From Pelargonium nanum (lineage: Eukaryota; Streptophyta; Magnoliopsida; Geraniales; Geraniaceae), in NCBI GenBank assembly GCA_036897485.1, contig JAYMTF010000277.1:1-41421 (forward strand): DNA of 41,421 nucleotides, in the 5' to 3' direction. The notes below the pieces were generated by a model. It ran no database searches and was not told where the DNA came from. It saw nothing but the letters and a program-made list of their open reading frames with translations. Shown piece after piece: positions 32,145 to 41,421 of this stretch (within the stretch, counting starts at the first letter, position 1; each line of letters opens with the position of its first letter). A program made the position numbers and the translations under genes.

Positions 32145-35100
32145 TTATATGTAACCACCGGCTTCATTTGGCGGTCCCTTCGCATACTTGGCAGCAACAG
32201 TGTCTATAGCTTCATTAAGCTTTGCAATCTTGTCCTCCAGAGTTTTGCGGTTCTTCTGGCATCACAACAATCACACAATCCAAACAAACATGAACTCATA
32301 ATCATCGCCATATCGAGAAAGAATCTAACCCTCAATACATATATAGAGATTCTAAATCATACTATTCTTGGCTTAACCCAAACCGGTCACTCAAAAATGA
32401 CATCTCATTAAATTTCGCGCAGTGTATTTGTGGCTCGAATCGCCTCATTTTTAGACACTCGAGAGGCTTGACATAGACAGTTTACCCTCAAGACCCCGTG
32501 ACAAAGCCCTCCTCGGCATTTATTGTTCATATGACCACAGGGGATAGACTCTAGGTCAAACATCCGACCATAGAGCCGCCCTGGGCCTAAGAACTGGGCC
32601 CATTAAGAAAACACGTAAGCAAGCCGCATAGCAGTTAAGGCAGAATGACAGCTATAAAGGGTTTGACTAAAGCATCGAAGGGGTTTCAGCCGAGAGAAAT
32701 CATTTTTTTGCGGGATTAGGTACTCGAGTACAAGGAGATCACATTTGGTCATCAGAAGGACTTGTAAAGTATCAATATATACGCGTCTAGAATTTGCAAA
32801 TAATAACAAAACTACCACTGCTTCGTTTGACTTTCCAACTTCATTCTATAGCCGTCCAAATCTTACCATCAATGTTCAAATAAGTTCCTAAATCTTAAAA
32901 TAAGAAAAAGTCTTATTTGATCCATTTCATTAAACCATCAGAAATTTGGTTTAGAACGAGTCACCAATGAAATCATGACCCCATACTAATATTTACAGAA
33001 TCAAGCAAGTCGTTACGCGCCCACAAATTCACTTGGTGAGTAGATTTGAAATTTAAAGAGGTGTGGCGTTGAAAATGTTAAAAATGAATATATTCTGGTG
33101 GAAAATAAATGCAGTATTCAAGCATTAATGAATAGCGAGAAAAATGTACAGAAACAAAGTCTAACCTCCAAAATTTTCTCTTCATCGTAGACAAACTTTG
33201 GCAGCTTCCTTAGGAGCTTTTCTCTGTCATCTCTACTTCTAGCTAATGCGTCGCTTATCTGCACGATAATATGATATGCCCGTCAAATGTCAACACACAT
33301 AGCCGATTTTGTGAATGTGCACAACTTCTTGTACCGGCAATATCCCAAAAGCTACTCACCGATCAATATGCGACCAGCACTATGATGCATCACGTTAGTG
33401 ACATTTTTCATGTTTGTCCCTACTACTTTTTATGTATTACCCCCAACCATATCTAGAAAAATTTATGTATTGCCCCATCAGTTAGAAAATTTTCATCATC
33501 ATCACAATCAACTTCTACAAATACTTGGGCTTTAATTAGACGAATATAATTATGCTAGTATAAAGCTCATGCACTGACTATTGAGTTTTCAACTTTGCCC
33601 CACTAAGTAAAAGTTCTAGATCCGTCCTTGACTATATGATATGAGCAAGTACACTGAAACTGATGCATAAGGCAGAATATGAAGTATGAAGTAGTCAAAA
33701 GTCAGCAACAAGGCACTAACGGTAGATTTCAAACCTAAAGTAGCCGATGCACACTACTAGGGAATGTATCTATATCCAGACACATAAAAAACTTTACAAA
33801 TAATCGGGACATTAAAACTAACTGAACTATAAGTAGGCTTGAATGAAACAGTAAAGGATGTGACACTTGAAACATCAAGAGATTTAGTAACAAATACCAC
33901 CAAATTTACTGCATAGCGAAGAAAATCACAGTGACAAGCAAATTTAAAGGTTTCCAAATTAAATAAACTCGGTAAGTAGTCACAGAAACTATACCTGGGG
34001 TGCATATACACAACCTAATGCTCCAACAACTAACCCTCCCAACATAAAGCCACTAAGAAAGATTTTTGTAGCACCTAATCCTCCACCATCGGAACTGCAC
34101 ACGAGAGAGATGTGAGGTTCTCTAGTTAAAGATAATTTTATCCCAATTATGCAAAACATAGATAATGTTCAAAATAAGCAAAAGAGAAAGGCATTATGGA
34201 ATCCAAACACGAGCAATAGAGATGACAATTTGGGTTTCATGTTCGAGTTGAAAATATCTAATCCGGCCCACAATGGGGTGCGGGTTCACACGAATTTCGG
34301 GTTTGACAATAGAAAGAGCGAGGGTTGACACTTTTCCATGGTAAACCCGATCCGACCCTGAAACTAATATGACAATTTTATGCAACCAAATTCAGGTCCA
34401 ATTTGTTAGCTCCAATGAGCAAGCACATCGCACACACTCATGCAAATGAGAAGCATAATTTAATGTTGTTGCCAGTTTCATGTACACACAAGGCATTAGA
34501 ATTGCAAATTTATAATAAGCAAAAAGCCAAAGAGGGAACTCATGTGTGAATAAATTGAAAATAAAAATCGTTGCCTTCACCAAAAGCACGCTAAAACAAA
34601 GAGAGTGTGAGAAAAAGCTTAAACAAGTTAAATTCAAATCACGACTCTTTAATTCATGAACATAAACACAAGCATAATGGAAATGAGAAATGGAAAGGAA
34701 CTCTGGACACACATGCAAGTGTACATGCAGTCATATATGAGCAACTAATATTACTCAACATAAATAAGAAGATTTGGACAAAGAACTAAAGCACATTGTT
34801 ACAAATATCTATCGTCAAAATGCACGTTCAGAGGGTAAAATTGAAACAATCCTTACTATATAAGACAACAAGAACATGCATACCTGGCTCGAACAGTTAA
34901 TGACTTCTTAATATTTGGGTTACGGCAACTTAGAGACAGATTGTTGGGGGTAATGTTCAAAAAGCACCGGTCATTTGGCTTTAAAGAAGAACCTTGCATC
35001 AAGCATTAAACAACTACAGTTAGTTTGAAAATGAGATAACAACATAATCACTAAGACTGAAGACACTCACAAGAATCAAGCATACCACATAGTTTGATAT

Positions 35101-36228
35101 GCTATGCAAAACAATGACACAGAATTATACAATTCATGGAGTAACCTGGTAGATGCAATATTTTAGAAAATGAAAATGTTCAATTTTTGGTCCAGCAACT
35201 ATCCATTTTGTTCCGAATTGGTACCCAATTTGGTCCCCAAACTATTCACATTGTTCCAATTTTGTCTATGCTATTTTGTTTCGAATTGGTCCAATCCGTA
35301 CCAGTGTTGTCAAATAGGGTAGACATGGTAAAAAAAATTGGAAACTTTTTGTTGGCGTGGCAACCTCGTTCACTTAAGTTAACTAAATTTAGTGATGAGA
35401 TCAATTTGGAACAAAATTGTATAATTGAGTGACGTGATTGCCACGTCTATTTTGTCCAATTTGGTCCCTTGATTATACAATTTTGTTAAAAGAATAGTCT
35501 CGTTATGAATTTAGCTACCTTATGTGTCACGTGGTTGCCGTATCAACAAAAAAAAATCTAGAAAAAAAAAATGAAAATTAGCCACTCAATTCGGATTGAT
35601 AAAGAGTTATCCGATCCGATCCAAAAGGGTCCGGATCGGATAAATTTCGAGTTTTTAGTGTAAAATGAGCGGGTTTGTCCGATCTGATCCGAAATTGATC
35701 GGATCAATTTTAAGTCAGATTGTATTTCGGATGCCCGCGGGTTTGGATCCAAACTACCAGCTCTACACAACACCACTATGGATTTGACCAATTTGAACCA
35801 AAATAGCATAATTGAATAACAATTTGGAACAAATATCAAATTTGATACCAATTCAGAACAAAATGGATAGTTGGTGAACTAAAATGAAACATTTTCTTAA
35901 AAAAAAAATTTTTAAAAAAAACCTCAGATTAGTTAAATCATATTTTCAACTTCAACAGTTCTCAGGTAGCTCCAATCAAACCCAACAATGTAACATCAAT
36001 CAAACACTCAAAAAATCAAGTACCCAGAAGAGATTACAATTGAAAGTATTCAAGAAACCCAACTACAAAAATTATACTTTTGCTTATGAAAAAAAAAAGA
36101 CTACAAAAATTGAATCCAAGTAAATTGGTAAACAACAACTCTATATGAGAAAAATAAGAAAAATTACCAGACAAGAAGCAGGTCGGAGATTGTTGGATCG
36201 GCACGAGAGAACCGATTAGGGCAGCCAT
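32145..36228 (-). CDS. Plastid-targeted single-span membrane protein, unknown function (157 aa)
   Basis: Complete small gene with five exons: 36228-36168, 34992-34884, 34094-33995, 33258-33166 and 32255-32145. Phases agree and give 157 codons plus a stop. Residues 1-56 are rich in Ser, Asn and Leu with few acids and end SLTVRA, a typical chloroplast transit peptide. Residues 68-87 ([20 protein letters not shown]) form a glycine-rich membrane segment. Residues 91-145 are a charged, probably helical or coiled-coil tail ([20 protein letters not shown]) that ends NEAGGYI. The exon 2 start was set at the acceptor CAAG before GTTCTTC, because the next AG would bring in a stop. From memory it resembles the Arabidopsis AT1G42960 type, reported from the chloroplast inner envelope. 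No reaction is known. A cluster of TGGGCC motifs upstream suits a nuclear gene for an organelle protein. Confidence 0.9.
35165..35897. mobile_element. Inverted-repeat transposon (MULE-like) in intron 1 of the plastid protein gene
   Basis: The left end (AGAAAATG... CAACTATCCATTTTGTTC.GAATTGGTA) recurs inverted at the right end (35897 leftwards). The arms are about 120-140 bp, diverged, and enclose about 450 bp. No transposase ORF was seen. The centre carries many copies of GGATCGGAT or its complement (about 35595-35720). Long inverted arms suggest a Mutator-like non-autonomous element. No clear target duplication was found. Confidence 0.65.
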
Positions 36229-36356
36229 GGCTCAAATTTTGAGAAATTTTTGTTGAGGTTTTTGATTATTCTGAGTTTGGGACTGTACTGTGTAAGATGC
36301 TGAAGAACAAGGTTCGTCCTCTTCTTTGTTCTATCCGAAAATGATTGAGAAATGTT

Positions 36357-36394
36357 TGGGCCTCGGATGGTCCATTTTGGGCCGTTAGTGGGCC
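36357..36394. promoter_or_regulatory. Cluster of TGGGCC (site II) motifs upstream of the plastid protein gene
   Basis: TGGGCC occurs at 36357-36362, 36378-36383 and 36389-36394, 129-167 bp upstream of the start codon. Site II elements bind TCP factors and are common in promoters of genes for ribosomal and organelle proteins. Confidence 0.5.
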
Positions 36395-36479
36395 TGTTTG
36401 TCTCAGAAATTAGCTTAGCCCGGCAGTAAAGCCCGCAATTTGAACCCGAACTCTTGAGCACCCAAAACCGACCCGACCC

Positions 36480-39400
36480 AAAGCCACATGTTAGTTAGCC
36501 TCCAGACTAAACATTATTATTAGTGAATTATATGTAAGTGATAATGCATGAAATTTCATAATTTGACAAATGATAAGTGACATTAGAAGTTAACTCGGTG
36601 TATGAAAAAGTAAACAATATAGTCAAATTCATAAGTTATTGTGTCCCGCTACCCCATTCCGAGATATAGCAGGGTTGACAATCGCAAGAAAGACCCTCAA
36701 CTCTCCATAGTGTGTTTTCAATATGAGTCTCTACCTCTAAGAATGTATCAACACCATACTCAGCCCTAACCTAAGAAGGAGACTCCGACCTTTTTAAGTC
36801 TCCCAAGATCGTCTTATTCTCCAAATATCTTAAAGTCCTCGAACCTCTCCAAGGCTCCTAAGGTCCACCAGCTCTCCAAGATCCCAAGATCCTCTAATCT
36901 CCTTTGTCTTTTACTTCTCTCTTTGCCTCGCTCCCTTCCTCACTAGAATACGCAAGGCTCCCTGCCCCATAAGGACATTAGAACGTACCAGAAGTGATAG
37001 ACACTTCTTTTTCTTTTTTCATCAGCAAGCGTACAAACACCTGCACTAGAATCTGAGACCTCAAAGGATCAAGTGAAATCAACTACTTGCTCTACTAAGT
37101 GCTTGTTGGTAGACACTTCTATGAATTCTCATCATTCTCACGATCCTTAAAGGGCACATGAAGGTCTCAGAGCTCACCTGACACCCGTGGATGGCACACC
37201 CTAGATGCCAGAGTCTAAGGAACCACAACACGTCTAACTAATATCGAAATGAGTGTCTACTTAAGAAAATACATAAAGAAGTTAATATAACTTTTGCTTA
37301 GTGGTTAACATTTGGGTGTAGCTCATAATATTGTTGACTGAGTACAGTGAATACTGCAACTATATATACATAGTCCAAAATTTTATACAACTTAAATGTG
37401 TATTAAAGTTTATTAAATGTCAAATGGTACAAAATATGTTATCTATAAACAAATAGAGTAATGTTTTATATATGTTCAACAACCAGCAAGTTGCGTATAA
37501 ATATTCATTCATTCCTCTACTTGTAATGTCTCTTTCTTGTTACCTAATCATTTCTCTTCCAAAAATTTGAAGAGTGCATTAATTTATAGATAGAATTTAT
37601 ATTGGCAAACTCAAATTTTTTTGTTTAAATTTGGCAATGTTCACAATCATATTCTAGGTAAAATTTGACAAATTTTTTTAATAACAATTAAGTGCTTCAA
37701 TTTGTGTTTTTAATTGTGATGACCAACACTATCTTTCATATTAATTTTAATACATAGTTCTGAGTCAATGATGAAGATGTTTGTGTGCCAATAGTAAAAA
37801 TGATGAAAGAGGTGTCGCGCTTTTTGGACGCATATGCTCATGTGTTTATAAATTGGACTGAAACTTGTTCGTTCTAAGTAAAACGAGCAGACAAACAAGT
37901 GCTCATTTTGATTGAGTCTCTCAAGACGACACCGTTTCAGCATGCTCCTTTTGACTGAATCAAAAAAGAGACCAATTAAGTACTATCTTTAAAATTTACC
38001 TCCTACTTTATTTTTACAAATAATTTCTCAAAACGAAAAAATATGATGTATCTTTTATCAAATACAATAAAATAAAATAACGTTTTATGATAAAACACAA
38101 ATTATTCGATAACACAAAAAACTTACAAATTACAAAATACTCGCAACAATTATAAAGAACTACAAAATATTATCAATAAATACGTATTTTCAACTAGTAG
38201 TGGACATATTTATGATTATCAATAACATATTTTTTGTATAAAAAAACATATATTTTATAAATTTATTGCTCATTTAATTTTTCTCTCTAGAAAAAATATT
38301 GGTTTGTGGGTTTCGTTCATCTATGGCGGCTTCATTTCAATCAATTTTCCACAAATTATCGTGTTGTTTCTTTGTCCTCATAGACTTGATATTATCTACT
38401 TATTGGCCTTTTTATTTATTGGTCAAAATAAATATCTTGTTTACTTATTCTTCACCTAAATTAAAAAAATAAACACAAAAAGAAAATTCAATGAAACAAC
38501 TACGTAATATAATAATATGGTATGTGCCAAAATATTTGTTTTCCTGCCAATCTTCTCATTTCACATTACAACTATAAAAAGTTTTGAATTAAAAATGAAC
38601 AATCTAAAAAATATTAACTAATAAAACGTCAAATTATGGTGTGAATTTAATTGTATAGGATTATATTTCATGTTCATACTATGTGTTTATAAGAATTACT
38701 TATTTGACCTCTTTTAAAAAAAAAAATTGAACGAGAAAGATTGATTTTATTTGCTATGAAAAGTAAATTTAATATAATATACACATGTTATAATTAATAT
38801 ATGTTATTCAATTATTTACTATAACGACGTTAGTTAAAATAATTCATTAATTAACTATTTTGTAATAAATTGTGATTTCTCTCGAGTTAAGTACAAATTT
38901 TCTTGTGAAAAGTAATGTGACATATTATATAGTTTAATTTTATGATTTAAAATTGAGTTTAAATGAATAATTCAGAATACACGAGACTATTAATTTTTGG
39001 TATAAGATTACTGGTACTAAGGGTCTATTTTATAAGATATATTGTACATAGTGCACAATGTAACTCAAGAAAATTGTCAATAAATTAATTTATGTGTCAT
39101 AATATATTCATATATACATTATTTAGTACAAATTTCAGACATATTATCTTTCTTTTGTAGATGTACTTATTTTGTTCACTTATAATAAAAATAATTAGTA
39201 TGAAAACATGACTCTTGACTTTTCAACAATAATTTGTTTAATCTTCACCTAATAATTAGCTTGGATGTCAACAAGTCATTGAATTATGAATATATATGCA
39301 AGACTTGCTCAAAATTAACTAATTGCACTCTTGTTCTTATCTTCCACTGCATTTCCAAAAGATTCCAAGAGATTCATGACTATACAAAAAATCAAAATGT

Positions 39401-40380
39401 TGGAAATTAAAGTTAATTGATAATTAATTATCAACATCATTATGTTGGGGAATGGGGGTAGAGTTCTAAAAATTTATTTACTATTTTTTTAATAGTAATA
39501 CAAACATTTTTAATATAAATTTTAATTATTTGTAATGGGAGAAGTTGAAAGTGGAAAGGAGTAGGGCAGGGTTGACAAGGTCTCAAAGAATTAGGACTAA
39601 TCAACCTCACATGGTAAGTACCAAATTAGTTCAAAATTTAGCCAATCAAAATTTTTATAGAATAATAATAATTGAATTTGTTCACGCGATCGTCTTAAAT
39701 TTCATGTTTAATCAATTTTAGTTGTTCGTGTTATTCAGGTGGAGAGGGAGGATTCCAGTGCCTTCGACTTGATTTTTCAAGATGATTTAGTCACTGTGAC
39801 TAAATTTGGTAGTGTTGAGTTTTTGTTTGCGGGTTGCTCTGCGAACCGAGTGCCCCACGAGTTAGTTAGATCATCGGCTTCTTTGTCAGACTTGTCTGGA
39901 TGGATTGATTTCCAAACTCTCAATTTTATGTTTTCTTTGTCATCATTCGATGTGAATTTATAAATTATAAGCTTTTGTTCAAAAATAATTCTTCTTATTA
40001 TGTGTTTTTGTTACGAACTCACAACCTCATCACTAATCACTCTTATATCGTAATTAATGTAAACATCATGTGACATACATATACGTAGTAATAGACTAAT
40101 AGAGACATATAATTAATTTATTCAATAATAGACCCAGGTCAAAAAATGATAAAGCAATATTTAAATGTGGTTTATGGCAGTCATTTAGGAATCAAAACCC
40201 TCATTACACCCAAATTAACCTCCTAATTCAAATTGACTTTGTTGACCCATCCATGTCCTGATCATGGACCCACCAAAACCAAATGCCAAAGACCATCCTC
40301 TCTTATAGTCTCTGCTTCTCTGTCTCCATAAATTCTCCTCCTCAACTCTCTCTCCTCACCATTTACAAACACAGCTTTGT
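36480..40380. other. Long gene-free spacer
   Basis: No gene could be assembled in about 3.9 kb. The part from about 36640 to 37250 is distinctly richer in C and CT and looks like an old repeat or LTR fragment. The part from 37300 to 39550 is very AT-rich with no recognisable feature. A dispersed repeat copy lies at 39683-39788. Confidence 0.65.
39683..39788. repeat. Dispersed repeat, copy 2
   Basis: Same orientation as the copy at 29029-29126, sharing CACG.GATCG.CTTAA.TTTCA, AGTTGTTC and CTTCGACTTGATT.TTCAAG. The overlapping 74-codon ORF at 39739-39963 shows no known domain and is judged a chance ORF within the repeat. Confidence 0.65.
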
Positions 40381-40410
40381 ATAACTTCCCAAAAGCTTTC
40401 TCCATTCCCG

Positions 40411-40648
40411 AGTTCGTTCGACACTTAGACAATTCTCTGTATCAATCTTTAATACAGTTTTCCGGCTTTCACTTGTCTTGAATTGGACATCTTTCGCTAT
40501 CATTTCCGATAAAGTCTTTCCACCTTTCTCCTCTTTTGAGTTCGTTCGACACTTAGACAATTTTGTTGTATCATTCTTTCCTTATCGGATATGTACAATT
40601 GACCGAAAGCTTTCTGTTATCTGGAGATCGTTCGACACTTAGACAATT
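40411..40648 (+). repeat. Three copies of a 20-24 bp motif in the MLO leader/promoter
   Basis: CGTTCGACACTTAGACAATT occurs at 40415-40434, 40543-40562 and 40629-40648, perfectly conserved, with weaker similarity (AAAGCTTTCT) before copies 1 and 3. The last copy is 65 bp upstream of the MLO start codon. Spacings are 128 and 86 bp. Confidence 0.9.
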
Positions 40649-40712
40649 TCTGGTGCGTGACATTTAGCTCTAGCTGCAGCTACATCAAAAGAGCTTTTGA
40701 TTTGTAACAGAA

Positions 40713-41089
40713 ATGGTGGAAGAGGCATCAGAGGAGAGGCCGCTTGACGAGACATCGACATGGGCCGTCGCGGTTGTGGCCGCAAGTATCATCTTGGTTT
40801 CTATCATGTTAGAGAAGATCATTCACAAACTTGGAAAAGTAGGTTTTATTCGACTATATATTTACTCTTTCCGTTCCAAAATAAGTATCCGCTTTCTTTC
40901 TAAATTGTCCCAAAATATTGTTGATTTTGAAAACTAATTGTTCCAAATTGACAGAATTTTTTATTTTCAACAATTTTTTTGGGATCATTCAAATACATGT
41001 AGTAATGTTTTTTTTTTTCTTTCAAATTCAGTGGTTTAAGGAAAGACAGAAGAGTGCTCTGTTTGAAGCTCTAGAGAAGGTCAAGATTG
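40713..41089 (+). CDS. MLO-family seven-transmembrane protein (first two exons only)
   Basis: N-terminal part of an MLO protein, a plant-specific plasma-membrane family with seven membrane spans and a calmodulin-binding tail. Some members govern powdery mildew susceptibility, others pollen tubes, synergids or root responses. Exon 1 is 40713-40838 and exon 2 is 41032-41089; the donor at 41090 continues the gene beyond the right edge. The 61 codons include RPLDETSTWAVAVVAASIIL, matching the family start (LD.TPTWAVA followed by the first membrane span). Then come LEKIIHKLGK and WFKERQKSALFEALEKVKI, which match the conserved stretch before span 2. The start follows a CT-rich leader and is the first ATG in frame. 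The clade cannot be fixed from this much; the neighbours suggest an MLO8-like gene. Confidence 0.92.
40866..40900. repeat. Possible Stowaway-like end in MLO intron 1
   Basis: CTCTTTCCGTTCCAAAATAA followed by GTATCC resembles the end of Tc1/mariner MITEs (CTCCCTCCGTTCC.AAATAAGTGTC). No matching opposite end was found in the intron. Confidence 0.35.
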
Positions 41090-41327
41090 GTAAGCAATAA
41101 GCATTTGGCTGATTATTCTACAATTTGTGCATATTAAGGGCATGTTTAGTTTCACAAAATATTTTTTTTATTGGACTTTTTGATGAGAGGCTCAAAGTAT
41201 TTTTCAAATTTTACTGTATAATGTGTAAAGAAATAAATAAAAATGTAAAAATGAGTTTTTATTTAAAATAAATAAATATTCAGTTTTTCCCCTTCATTTC
41301 TACTGCATTTTGTAAAACATAAATTTG

Positions 41328-41421
41328 GTAAAAGACCCAATTTAGTCCCCGAACTTTGGTGTTTTGACCCAATTTGGTCCCTAAACTTTTTTTAACAAAA
41401 AATAGTCCTTGAACTTTGGTA
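41328..41421. repeat. Transposon-end-like repeat at the window edge (MLO intron 2)
   Basis: AATTTAGTCCCCGAACTTTG and AATTTGGTCCCTAAACTTT are near-duplicates in tandem. They resemble the TTTGGTCCCCAAACTATT part of the inverted-repeat element at 35165-35897. Probably the end of a related element that continues beyond the window. Confidence 0.45.

Noticed and set aside
35558-35851. 97-codon minus-strand ORF
   Set aside because: It lies inside the inverted-repeat transposon and reads across the GGATCGGAT-rich core.
39739-39963. 74-codon ORF, a possible small gene
   Set aside because: Its start lies in a dispersed repeat shared with 29029-29126, where the frame is not conserved, and it has no recognisable domain.
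40363-40560. 65-codon minus-strand ORF opposite the MLO leader
   Set aside because: It spans two copies of the leader repeat on the opposite strand, with no homology and no gene context.

Overview
This is a stretch of plant nuclear genome, almost certainly from a eudicot. It is AT-rich, its genes are split into many short exons with GT/AG introns, microsatellites are frequent, and every recognisable protein is a plant family member. I cannot name the species. All gene models below were built by hand, by following splice sites and reading phase through every exon.

Layout: (1) 40-7877: two family GH1 beta-glucosidase genes lie tail to tail. The left one (+) has lost its first five exons to the window edge; the right one (-) is complete, with 13 exons and 519 aa. 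(2) 7878-9824: a gene-free spacer holds a decayed Ty1-copia pol fragment and a G-box-rich segment. (3) 9825-21514 (+): a complete 24-exon gene encodes a 932-aa RRP44/DIS3 exosome nuclease; its introns carry a Stowaway-type MITE and two SINE-like copies. (4) 22312-25160 (-): a complete 10-coding-exon PIN-LIKES (PILS) auxin carrier gene of 413 aa. Its untranslated leader lies about 2.5 kb further upstream, in a tandem-repeat region that carries three copies of the leader exon and its splice donor. (5) 27750-32144: a gene-free, repeat-rich spacer. (6) 32145-36228 (-): a complete 5-exon gene for a 157-aa plastid-targeted membrane protein of unknown function, with an inverted-repeat transposon in intron 1. 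(7) 36229-40400: a long AT-rich spacer. (8) 40713 to the right edge (+): the first two exons of an MLO-family membrane protein gene, preceded by three copies of a short leader repeat.

The genes do not form a pathway. The order RRP44A - PILS - MLO appears to match, from memory, an Arabidopsis chromosome 2 neighbourhood (AT2G17510 RRP44A, AT2G17500 PILS5, AT2G17480 MLO8), which suggests an old conserved block with the glucosidase pair as a lineage-specific neighbour. I found no tRNA, rRNA, CRISPR or prokaryote-type system. The most unusual structures are the triplicated leader exon of the PILS gene, the triplicated leader motif of the MLO gene, and the inverted glucosidase duplication.
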